Below, piece by piece: positions 25,431-34,883 of a stretch of 64,000 bases of DNA (position 1 is its first letter; every line of letters begins with the position of its first letter). The notes under the pieces are model-generated. The model was not told where the DNA came from. It did not search any database and was given only the letters and a program-made list of their open reading frames with translations. The position numbers were made by a program, and so were the translations under genes. Origin of the DNA: Whitmania pigra (lineage: Eukaryota; Annelida; Clitellata; Hirudinida; Haemopidae); the NCBI GenBank assembly GCA_021613335.1, contig JAJTWR010000278.1, forward strand, positions 102,001 to 166,000. The letters are read 5' to 3'.

Positions 25431-26460
25431 CCGTGTTTCCCCGAAAATAAGCCCTTGCATGATTTTTCAAGATGCTCGAAAATAAATCCTAGTTAATATC
25501 GTCAGCCGGCTTTTAAGGTCCGTTGCAATAATAGATTGAATTGTAAGCTATTAATTTAGTGTCAGTAAAATTTTATTGAAATATGAATATAATTTATTTT
25601 ATGTTTATTTGTATCAAGCGCCACAAGCATAAACGTCAGGGCGCTCAACCGTTCGCTTGGCGCCGCATCCAAGGCGCGCTTAATGACTTGCTTTTACCAT
25701 CGTTCGCAGCACCATCCGAGCCAACTTGCCCAATAACGACTTTACGGCTTATAAAGTACCGATAATAATAATTAAAATTACTGTGAGTATTTTTATGTAA
25801 AATATAAGTGGGTAAGCAGACAACCAATTAGAACGCAGTTGCATCGGGATGTGTTTATGGATCTTAATTCACTACGTCGTATGTGCAACAGATTTATTAT
25901 AACCATTAATATTTCGACAATAATGAATTCAAAAGAAAAACTTATCCTATCGAATATCAGAAAGGAATCCTGAAGATAATGTCACTGGACAAGAATCTTA
26001 CAACTTTAAAGAAATTGGTTTGATTATTCGAATGATCCGCAAATGGCGAGCAGAGTATGATGATCTCGATTAAAATAAGGAAATGGAAATGCTAAGAAGT
26101 GCAGGTGTGGATCAGAAATCTATGAAGCAAAACCTGCGACAGGTTGTGAGTTGAATTCGTTAAGGTTAAGAATTCGGTGTGATTTTACAATCAATGACAA
26201 TTGCATTGAAAAATGGATTCGCAGGAACTCAGAGTTTGCATTTGACTAATTTTTTTCAAAAATGCTCTAATTTAAAAGTTTTCTAGCATTCTTGTTAAAG
26301 TATTACTTTTAATAATAAAAAATGATTAAAACCGTGCTCCTTGCTTCCTGCAGCATAATAATTTGTGTTATGAAAATATAAGACACCCCAGAAAATAGCC
26401 CTAGCAAGTCTTTTGGAGGAAATTAATATAGGACACTGTCTTATTTTCGGGGGAAAAAAG
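25431..26460 (+). mobile_element. pogo/jerky-like DNA transposon remnant with CCCCGAAAATAAG terminal repeats
   Basis: The left end (CCGTGTTTCCCCGAAAATAAG) and the right end read in reverse (CTTTTTTCCCCCGAAAATAAG) form terminal inverted repeats, each flanked by TA (25429-25430 and 26461-26462), the target duplication of the Tc1/mariner-pogo superfamily. Internal plus-strand sequence around 26020-26140 encodes IIRMIRKWRAEYDDL and, past a stop, KSMKQNLRQVV, recalling the N-terminal DNA-binding region of pogo-type transposases. At about 26200-26240 it reads NNCIEKWIRRNSEFAFD. The coding sequence is full of stops. A separate GC-rich repeat (about 25610-25690) sits inside and recurs inverted near 57.5 kb. 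Confidence 0.65.
25605..25695 (+). repeat. interspersed repeat, copy A (inverted copy at 57525-57640)
   Basis: GC-rich segment beginning AAGCGCCACAAGCATAAACG and passing through CAGGGCGCTCAACCGTTC to GGCGCCGCATCCAAGGCGC. The reverse complement of 57525-57640 carries the same series with small differences, so both belong to one interspersed family. Confidence 0.65.
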
Positions 26461-26599
26461 TAGCATGATACCTTTTTCTGAGTGTGCTTGATTGGCTACA
26501 TTCTAATAAGATAAGCAGAAGAAACTAACTGCGTTAAATGATATAAATAGTAATTGCAAATTTAAACAATCTTCGCTAGAAAGAATTTTAACCTAAAAA

Positions 26600-27237
26600 T
26601 TTTATTTATAATGAAGCAAGAAAAAAAACTTGAGCTGAGCACAAAGATGTCGAAGATACAGTGTTATCAATGTTTCACAAATTCATGACCAACAAAACTT
26701 CCCGTCAAGTTCCTTGCTGATGGAAAAAGCTGACATCCTTGCTGCCAAGCTAAAATACCTAAGGTGGTTGGATCGTTTCAAAAAGAGGCACAACATTGTC
26801 TTCAAAACAATTTATGAAGCGAACGCTGTTATTAAACAATAGCAAGTGGATTCATGGCTGAACACCTAAATGGGCTGAATTTTGGATACATGTGTGAGTC
26901 GAATAATTTTTAATGCTGATGAAACTGAGGTGTTTTGGAAGTGCTTTCCGGGCAAGGCTATCGTGTTTCAAGGGGAGGCTTGTCACGGTGGAAAAAATCG
27001 ATGGACAGACTTACAGTTGTAGTTACTGCTAAACTGGATGGAAGACAAAAATGCCTTTTGTTGTTAGCTGTTGTGTAAAAAACCGCCAAAAGCATTCATT
27101 TATTTAGCTCACATCATGTATTATACATAAAGAAATTTCAAGATCATGTTATATTGCCGCCATATTAATTTTAGGTTACCCCGATCATCGGTTGTCTCGA
27201 CATTTTTTGACAAACCCCTAAGCGACGTAACTGTGCT
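26600..27237 (+). pseudogene. Tigger/pogo-type transposase remnant, copy 1
   Basis: Plus-strand pieces in shifting frames read VEDTVLSMFHKFMTNK, LMEKADILAAKLKY, WLDRFKKRHNIVFK and FNADETEVFWKCFPGKA. This is the CENP-B-type DNA-binding region followed by the first DDE catalytic Asp (NADET), as in Tigger elements. Frameshifts and stops abound. The 3' end (about 27155-27237) shares 'gccgccatattaattttaggtta' with the copy at 44.4 kb and runs directly into the TAA array. The DDE second half is deleted. The 5' end was not defined. Confidence 0.72.
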
Positions 27238-27247
27238 AGTAGTAGTA

Positions 27248-27302
<55 letters not shown>

Positions 27303-27329
27303 GAATAATAATAATAATAATAATAATAA

Positions 27330-27364
<35 letters not shown>

Positions 27365-27393
27365 TAATAATAATATAATAATAATAATAATAA

Positions 27394-27425
<32 letters not shown>

Positions 27426-27442
27426 TAATAATAATAATAATA

Positions 27443-27474
<32 letters not shown>

Positions 27475-27476
27475 TA

Positions 27477-27507
<31 letters not shown>

Positions 27508-27512
27508 CATAA

Positions 27513-27573
<61 letters not shown>

Positions 27574-27581
27574 TAATAATA

Positions 27582-27615
<34 letters not shown>

Positions 27616-27633
27616 CATAATAATAATAATAAT

Positions 27634-27650
<17 letters not shown>
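27238..27650 (+). repeat. (TAA)n microsatellite, about 410 bp
   Basis: Long TAA array beginning TAGTAGTAG and interrupted by single-base slips (AATATAA, AAGAAT, AATCAT). The poly-Ile and poly-Tyr open frames through it are artefacts. Confidence 0.97.
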
Positions 27651-27677
<27 letters not shown>

Positions 27678-28082
27678 GCTAATGATAATGATAATGATAA
27701 TGATAATGATAATGATAATGATAATGATAATGATAACGATAACGATAACGATAACGATAACGATAACGATAACGATAACGATAACGATAACGATACGATA
27801 ACGATAACGATAACGATAACGATAACGATAGCGATAATGATAATGATAATGATAATGATAATGATAATGATAATGATAATGATAATGATAATGATAATGA
27901 TAATGATAATGATAATGATAATGACAATGATAATGATAATGATAATGATAATGATAATGATAATGATAATGATAATGATAATGATAATGATAATGATAAT
28001 GATAACGATAATGATAATGATAATGATAATGATAATGATAATGATAATGATAACGATAACGATAACGATAACGATAACGATA
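27651..28082 (+). repeat. (GATAAT)n/(GATAAC)n hexanucleotide array in alternating blocks
   Basis: Hexanucleotide array in four blocks: GATAAT (about 27651-27735), GATAAC (27736-27830), GATAAT (27831-28050, with isolated variants) and GATAAC (28051-28082). One GATAAC block has a 2-bp slip (GATACGATAACG). The open frames reading Ser-Leu, Ile-Met or Tyr-Arg dipeptides are artefacts. Confidence 0.97.
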
Positions 28083-28975
28083 GACTGTAGACGGCTACGG
28101 ACTGAGATCATTTACCGAGGGAATTGGAATGAGCGAATGGATTTCAGCTGCGGTCCCGAGAATTCATTCTGGTCAGTATATCAGATGCGTTAAGATCCGG
28201 GCTGCTGCACTACATTGCAGGCTTAGAGCTTCGAGATGGAACCCGCAGTCCATCCCAGGGGGTGCGATGAGGGTTGTCAATCCTTAGAGTCGCTGGGGCA
28301 TATGATCCAGAAATGCCCAAGAACCGATGGCGCAAGGCACGAGAGACATAATGTTGTTATGAAAAAGCTGGAAAACGAACTGTTAAAAAGAGGCTACAAA
28401 ACAAGAGTAGAGCCCCGAATTCCTACAGATCAGGGACTCAGAATACCCGATTTATGTGCGTGGAAAGGAAACACATACATAATGTGTGATGCAGCTGTCA
28501 CCTCAGACGTCTACAACCTGGACCGAGTGTATGACAACAAAGTACTGAAGTATGACACTCAAGATGTTCACACTTGGATGCTGAGAAATGCTTCAGAAAG
28601 CACTCTGAGATTGATGCCAAATGTTGGCGAGTTTGTGTGCAACTGGAGAGGGGTGATGTCCCAAAAATCGTTGGAAGGATTGCGGCGTCACGAGGACAGG
28701 CCTTATGAACATCGTAACTGCTGTTCTAAATCACAGTTACAAGATATGGAGGGCTCACAGGTGCCACCGAAGAAAGAAGTCCAAGTCTCGAACTCTCGTT
28801 AACATGAACGGTTGATGCTCTTCGGTACGATTGACATTTCAAGCTACGTCTTGTTCTTTTAAACTTACATGTCCAGGGAGATCTCGGACCCATTTGCGGA
28901 CACTAAATCTTTCGGAGTGGTTTTTTTTAAACGATTGAGATGTTAAGATTTGCATGACCGAGAAAATAAAAATGA
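28083..28975 (+). pseudogene. R2/R4-type non-LTR retrotransposon, 5'-truncated, with CCHC finger and restriction-like endonuclease
   Basis: Plus-strand coding gives IRAAALHCRLRASRW (before a frameshift near 28235), a CCHC finger (CDEGCQSLESLGHMIQKC), RTDGARHERHN, then the endonuclease core RIPDLCAWKGNTYIMCDAAV followed by VLKYDTQDVHTWMLRNA. After a second frameshift near 28700 comes the terminal helix region (HSYKIWRAHRCHRRKK) and a stop at about 28815. The frame 28236-28802 is 188 codons. The element is related to the one split across 17130-20430. Truncation at 28083 lies against the GATAAC/TAA array, and a (TAA)9 tract follows at 28978-29004, so it appears inserted in trinucleotide repeat DNA. 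The RT is missing. Confidence 0.8.
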
Positions 28976-28976
28976 A

Positions 28977-28977
<1 letters not shown>

Positions 28978-29004
<27 letters not shown>
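28978..29004 (+). repeat. (TAA)9 tract after the R2/R4-type element
   Basis: Short TAA array bordering the 3' side of the element at 28083-28975. Confidence 0.9.
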
Positions 29005-29007
<3 letters not shown>

Positions 29008-29189
29008 CTGAGAGATTGAAATATACATGGATTAAATGCGTTTGGAAGCCTCGTAATAGTCTCCATTAGAATTTCACAATAATAATGATTACCCAAAATG
29101 AAACGGACAAAATTTAATAACAAATAAGTCTTTAAGAGTATAATACTCAAATAACGTTAATAAAGTACCAGAATGTAAAGTTCTTGAAA

Positions 29190-29195
29190 TTTATT
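29190..29195 (-). terminator. poly(A) signal of the repeat-peptide gene
   Basis: AATAAA on the minus strand about 100 bp after the stop codon at 29298; the first canonical signal downstream. Confidence 0.6.
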
Positions 29196-29297
29196 TCAAA
29201 GATCAAACATCATTAAACGTAATTTTAAAATGTTATAATTGAAAAAAATTTTCAATTTAGAAAATGATTGAATTCAGAAAAATTAAAAACTGGTTGA

Positions 29298-30153
29298 TCA
29301 TTTTCCAAGAGTCAACACCCTGTTACCGGCGACGTCTAATGCAGCCAGGTCATCAACTCCACCAAGAACACCGTTAAGAAGATCTCTTTTACCCAGTGTC
29401 AATACTCTGTTGCCGGCGACGTCCAATGCAGCCAGGTCATCAACTCCGCCAAGTACACCGCTGAGAAGATCTCTTTTACCCAGTGTCAACACCCTGTTAC
29501 CGGCGACGTCCAATGCAGCCAGGTCATCAACTCCACCAAGAACACCGTTAAGAAGATCTCTTTTACCCAGTGTCAATACTCTGTTGCCGGCGACGTCCAA
29601 TGCAGCCAGGTCATCAACTCCGCCAAGAACACCGCTGAGAAGATCCTTTTTACCCAGTGTCAATACTCTGTTGCCGGCGACGTCTAATGCAGCCAGGTCA
29701 TCAACTCCACCAAGAACACCGCTGAGAAGATCCTTTTTACCCAGTGTCAATACTCTGTTGCCGGCGACGTCCAATGCAGCCAGGTCATCAACTCCGCCTA
29801 GTACACCGCTGAGAAGATCTCTTTTACCCAGTGTCAACACTCTGTTACCGGCGACGTCCAATGCAGCCAGGTCATCAACTCCGCCAAGAACACCGCTGAG
29901 AAGATCCTTTTTACCCAATGACAGAACTCTTGTTCCGGCAACATCCAAATCGGCTAGATTTTCAACTCCGGCTAAAGTGTCACCGAGCAATGCCCTTGTT
30001 TCAAGCTCCTTGTCTGGGTATTTTGAAAAATTATTGTTTTAAGAATTTCTAACAAAAATTCCTTACCATATTCATATTACTTGTTGGGGCACTTCGACAG
30101 GCTGAGCCAGCAAGAGCAAGGCAAACGATAATAGAGACCAGATAATTCTCCAT
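29298..30153 (-). CDS. secreted tandem-repeat protein: candidate amidated-peptide precursor or secreted LRR protein
   Basis: Two exons join in phase 0: 30067-30153 (ATG at 30153) and 29298-30008 (stop at 29298-29300), giving about 265 residues. Exon 1 is a signal peptide (MENYLVSIIVCLALAGSACR). Exon 2 is almost wholly eight tandem 29-residue (87-bp) units. The first is divergent (LADLDVAGTRVLSLGKK) and seven are nearly identical (DLLSGVLGG, then VDDLAALDVAGNRVLTL, then GKR or GKK). Every unit ends Gly-Lys-Lys/Arg, the classic alpha-amidation plus dibasic convertase site, and the last stops exactly after Gly-Lys. That suggests a precursor releasing 26-residue peptides ending VLTL-amide. Yet the unit also fits the RNase-inhibitor-type LRR consensus (LxxLxVxxNxVxxxGxxxLxxxV), so an uncleaved secreted solenoid is possible. 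I know no named homologue. A TATA box and poly(A) signal are correctly placed. Confidence 0.72.
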
Positions 30154-30186
30154 TTTCTCCAGTGCTTTACCTTCGAATGTCCGGAT

Positions 30187-30194
30187 CTTTTATA
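30187..30194 (-). promoter_or_regulatory. TATA box of the repeat-peptide gene
   Basis: TATAAAAG on the minus strand, 34-41 bp upstream of the ATG at 30153, implying a very short 5' leader. Such compact TATA promoters are common in secretory-peptide genes. Confidence 0.65.
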
Positions 30195-30331
30195 TCGTGG
30201 TGGCTATTATGTTTTTTTAATGAAGCGTAAACATTCAATGTCAATCACACGTCACTTTTCGATCGGGGATCGACATTTGCTCGATTTTGTCATTTTGTGA
30301 TTTGACGTGTTATTGCGTTGTAACCTACTTA

Positions 30332-31003
30332 TCTCGATGTAGGTTAAATCGCAAATCCTATCAAGTCGGCGTTTTTTAGGTGGACCCTCGAAATTACCTC
30401 TTTGTCTTATCATCTTCTCATTATGTCGATTCTTTTATATTTAACCCTAATATCTCGAGCAAAAAAAAAGGCCAAATTTGCCACTTTAGTCGTTTATCCC
30501 CTTGACTATTCGTTGACTTTGAAATTAAACCGCCAAATTCCCACTGGCTAAGCACACAGATGTCGACGATGCAGTGCTTTAATCACAAATTCGAAACCAT
30601 AAAAACTTCCCGTCAATGGTCCCTTGCTTATGGAGAAAACTGACATTCTTGCTGCCAAACTATAATACCTTGGGGAGTTGGATCGGTTCAAAAAGAGGCA
30701 CAAACGGTTTAACAGGAGCAAGTGGATTCATGGCTGAACACTCAAATGAGCAATATTTTGGGTACTGTAACTCTGTTTTTGGAAATGCCTTCTAGATAAG
30801 ACGTTTCAGGGAGAAGCTTGTTTCAATGGGAAAATAATCGAAGCACCACTCACAGTGATGCTAACATGGATGGAAGCCAAAAGTGCCTTTTGTTGCTCGC
30901 AACCAAATATGTAAATTGTACATATTGCTATAATCAGTATGAAATATTATTTGCCGCTGTGCAAAAAACACCCCTAAGCCGGCGACATAACCGGGTTCGA
31001 CTG
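30332..31003 (+). pseudogene. Tigger/pogo-type element, internally deleted, copy 2
   Basis: The 5' part (30332-30540) matches the 5' non-coding part of the copy at 44423-45455 read in reverse (shared stretches around AAGTCGGCGTTT, GCCAAATTTGCCACTT and CCGCCAAATTCCC). Broken transposase coding follows: the equivalents of DVDDAVL, then MEKTDILAAKL, then WIGSKRGTN (about 30550-30700), with stops throughout. The 3' end at about 30975-31003 (CATAACCGGGTTCGACTG) is the inverted match of the left end of the third copy. The region between the HTH and the 3' end is shortened. Confidence 0.7.
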
Positions 31004-32240
31004 AACTTTTTATTTTTCCAAATGACGGGAAGGGCCATGGTCCTCATAAATCCGCCGTTGCTTGTGTTTATTATTCTTCTTCAGCTACAACAGAATGTCA
31101 TGTTTATTTGGAACTCCATTACTAATGATAATATTGTTGCATTAATGTATTTTAAAGTATTTATTAACCTGAAGTAACGTATTTCTCACATTTCAATATA
31201 AAGTTCAGTTAATTAAATATATAAAGTTTTATCGAAGCGAGTCGTTATTGTGACAGAGAAGTTATCGAAATACTCATTCGTTCCATCATGGGCAGCTGAA
31301 AGAAATTATGAACTGCGGCCACGGGCTCCCATGTTATTTTTATGCGTTAATGGATAACCAAAAATTTTATAAAAATTAACTATTATTACAAAATTAGTAT
31401 GAAAAAGATTTATTTTATTTATTTATTACTTAATGATTATCTCATCGTGCCTGCTCTCGAATGGATTTCGAGATTCTCACCGGAACCCACTGGAAATCGT
31501 TCCCACAACTGTGTTTGGAATTGTGAAGGATAGTATTTGTCAATTCCCAATTTTCCGTTGTACTCGTTGTACACCGAACGCTATCTTCAGCGATTGTTTA
31601 AAACGGCAACTAAATGAGGATTGACTCGGATGTCGACTAAGACATTGTCGCTAACGGACCAATGAGAATGAAGCGTGCGAGCAGCTGGAAGGTCCTGACG
31701 TATCAAGATTCTAGACGTGAGTTGGCACTCGTGCGAGTGAGAGTTTGCGCGCAATTTTTGACGCAGTGTTTTGAGATTCTGAAAATGTTCAATTTTAGAG
31801 GTGAAATAAAAATTTACTGTTCAGTTCATGTACACTGTGAGGTAGTAGATTTTTGTTTTTGTTTAGCTAATTGTTCCATCAGCGGCCGCATTACATGTTC
31901 GGTGACTATTTCTTTGAATGCTACTTTATAAATATTAATTCATCAATCAATTCAGAGCAATAAAACATTTTTTAGATCAAAGATGTGAAAATATTTATTT
32001 ACACCACCACTGAATCCCCAGATACAGTAATTTTCTTGTTGTAGTAATTAATTAGAATTTCTTATTAGGACTTCCAACAAATATAACCCTTATCAAGACC
32101 AGCTCTGCCCTTCCAAAATTTTTCCATTGGTTCGACTGCTAGAAGTTTTATAATTGACACCAACTTTGCACCTTGAAGGATTCAAATATAATACTCCTTA
32201 TAGATCAAACAAACGAAACCAAAATCCTTAATACCAGCGA
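31004..32240. other. intergenic, no gene supported
   Basis: Short open frames on the plus strand (for example 31433-31624 and 31662-31931) have ordinary composition but no recognisable domain, splice partner or repeat identity. Confidence 0.35.
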
Positions 32241-34490
32241 TGCCTTCCCAGAGGCGTAGCTAGGGGGGGGCAAGGGGGTACATATGTCCCCGGGCGCCAA
32301 GATACAGGGGCGCCAAAATGAGGGCTACCTAATTTTGGCGACATTGGTAAAACAGGTCGCACTCACAAGCTAGCCAACAGCGGCGGCTGGAGCAGGGCAG
32401 ATATGAGCCATCGTCTGATATGTCTGCCATCCAGACCTGGTTGATGCTGCTGCCAGCGCAGTGAACTCAGTGAGCCCACCACTACTGCTAGCTAGTCAGG
32501 ATACGGATTCTGCATGCACTCTGCAGTGGCTACTACTGTAATACTAGAGTGTTGTTGACGAACTTATTGTGGTTTAAAACGGATTACACTCTATTAAGGT
32601 ATATTAAAACTTTTTATCAGAGACTGGTTGTGATTGTTCTAATATAGACAAAGATAAACAACATTCGTGAAAGCGTGAAAATCAAAACAATTTCTGAAAC
32701 TCCCATTGGTATCAGGCTAACGCAAAGTTGCACTGCAGCGAGCGCCCCCACCAGGCTTGGACTGGGCCGGTGGCCGCCAACTGCCAAAAGAAAGTTATTA
32801 TATTTTTAGTTTTTACTGAAATTACCGTTGATTATATGATAGCTTCAAATAATAGTTTGTGTTAAAAATCAAAGAATCATTTTTAGGTTATATCGAGATA
32901 TATTCAAAAGATGCTGCAAGCCTAGAGAAAGTCATCGTCGAGAGACTGAATTCTGATGAGATACCTCTAGCCGACTGTCGAGCTCAATGTTATGACAATG
33001 CTTCGGTGATGACTGGGCATATATCTGGCCTTCAACAACGAATATGTGACAGAAATCCTAGAGCACTGTTCGTCAACTGTGACAACCACAGCTTAAATTT
33101 AGCAGGTGTGTATTCAGCTAAGCAAGATCCTGTTGTCGTAACTTTTTTTGGAACACTTGAAAGCATATATTCGTTTTTCTCTCATTCAACAATTCGTTGG
33201 GAAGAATTAAAAAGAGCTCTTCCCATAACAGTAAAAAGAGAGTCTGAAACACGCTGGAGTGCACGATCTGAAGCTTTTAAAGCTATCCATGAAGGACTGG
33301 ATGAACTAGTTGGATTGCTAGAGAAATTATCGGAAGACTCCACTATGACACCTGAAACTAGAAGTGGTGCACAACAGTTACTGACCTGTATATTGAATTT
33401 TAATTTCATAGTTTTATTACACTTCTGGAATGTCGTTCTTGGAAAAATTGATCGTGCACAGAAGCGCCTACAAGATCCTACCATAAATTTCAAGGAAGCT
33501 GCGACTGATATTGAATCTTTGGAGCAAGAATTTATCAAGCTTCGTGATGATTTGAGCCTGGCTGCGGTCGAAAACGCCAGAACAAAATGCACAGCATGGG
33601 ATATTCCGGTAGAAAGAAGAATTAGGCGACGTAGGAGAATGCCTGGAGAACTGGCAAGAGATGCAGGACTCTCATCAGAAGAGGAAGCAATGCGTGTTAT
33701 GAAGAATGTGTTCGATCGTCTTCAACAGGAGATGTCAACACGTTTTTCAAGACTCAAAGACCTGAACACAAAATTTGGATTTCTGCTGGACGTTAAGACT
33801 CTTCTGACATCTGACACAGATGAAGATGAAATTCGTCGAAGTTGTGCAGATTTTGCAACTTTCTACGACATGGACATTAATGGCTACGAACTCTTCACCG
33901 AAATTGGGGACTGCAGAATGCTTCTGAGAAAGCGAACTGAAACTCTACCAGAAACCCCTTTGGATCTCCTTGGTTTTATTGTGCTTTATGGAAGCGACGT
34001 ATTTCCGAATTTTCGAATTTCACTACAAATTTTGTTAACAATAAGCGGTTTCAATTGCAAGCTGTGAACGGTCATTCAGCAAATTGAAACTTATTTTGTC
34101 ATATCTGCGTGCGTCAATGGGACAGGATCGTCTCAGTGATCTTGCTCTTCTTAGAATAGATAGAGAAACGCTTGAGAAAACAGACTTTGATGACGTTATT
34201 GATCAGTTTGCAACTGTTAAATCAAGAAAAATAAATCTATTTTAAACACTATTAGACTACTATGCATGTAAATCATCTTAGACTGACTGATTGGGTGACT
34301 GATGCGCTACTATTTGTAGAATGGTTTTTCACTTTTAAATGGATGCCTTGTGCCATTAAAATTTGATTTTTATTACAATTTCAAATTTAGTGTAATACAG
34401 TAAGATTAAATATATAGACATGGAAAAGGGCGCCAATTCTATAGTTTGTCCCCGGGCGCAAAATACCCAGGCTACGCCTCTGTGCCTTCC
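32241..34490 (+). mobile_element. complete hAT element ends with 8-bp target duplication TGCCTTCC
   Basis: TGCCTTCC occurs at 32241-32248 and 34483-34490, directly outside terminal inverted repeats (CAGAGGCGTAGCTAGGG at the left; CCAGGCTACGCCTCTG at the right). An 8-bp duplication and a CAG...CTG terminus with 'GGCGTAGCTA' are hAT hallmarks. Subterminal motifs are also inverted (TCCCCGGGCGCCAA near the left, TTGTCCCCGGGCGCAAAA near the right). The 2234-bp element carries the 3' two-thirds of a ZMYM1-like transposase gene and lacks the zinc-finger part, so it is an internal-deletion derivative. Confidence 0.92.
32859..34245 (+). pseudogene. hAT transposase (DUF4371/ZMYM1-like), N-terminally deleted
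   Basis: The open frame 32859-34067 (402 codons) starts inside the RNase H-like catalytic region: SFLGYIEIYS, then LADCRAQCYDNASVMTG, ALFVNCDNHSLNLAG, FFSHSTIRWEELKRA and SETRWSARSEAF. These are the conserved blocks of ZMYM1-like hAT transposases (the CRxxxYDNA and C-x-x-H-SLNL motifs). After a frameshift near 34065 the dimerisation region follows (KLKLILSYLRASMGQDRL, then SDLALLRID) to a stop at about 34244. TTF zinc finger, DNA-binding domain and the first part of the catalytic fold are missing. Apart from the frameshift the remainder is well preserved, so insertion is fairly recent. Confidence 0.88.
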
Positions 34491-34883
34491 CGCCAAATGC
34501 AAGTGAAGCAAGTGAAGTGAAGCTTCCTACAACAACAACCAACAATTGCTTCTTCTCCTTCCAATTCAGCGATTTTTTGCTTTTGCCAGTTCTAGAGGTT
34601 TTGTAACTGACACTGCAAAGGCTAATTTTTCAAAAAACTTTGCCCTGGCTCCATGAAAAGTGCTGTTTTCTCTAGATCATTTCTAGATCTAGATCAGGCA
34701 TTGAATCCCGATCAATTTTTTTTTAATAGTATACTTACCGTGTACGATATCATCCTACCAATTTCACGTAATCATTTCGATTCTAAAACTATCAAGTTTT
34801 CACTTTTTTCAAGATTCTTGTACCCATGAAGACTTTTTGGGTCAATTGGAATAAATCAGTGCCTGGGGCAATTTCTATAAATA

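Noticed and set aside
27121..28193. Long frames of poly-Ile, poly-Tyr, Ser-Leu and Ile-Met repeats
   Set aside because: Translations of TAA and GATAAT/GATAAC microsatellites.
29410..30042. Plus-strand frame of 210 codons opposite the repeat-peptide gene (Pro/Ser/Thr-rich)
   Set aside because: It is the antisense shadow of the tandem repeats; the minus strand has signal peptide, splice sites, TATA box and poly(A) signal.
33182..33592. Minus-strand frame of 136 codons inside the hAT element
   Set aside because: Antisense shadow of the transposase coding sequence, with no domain of its own.
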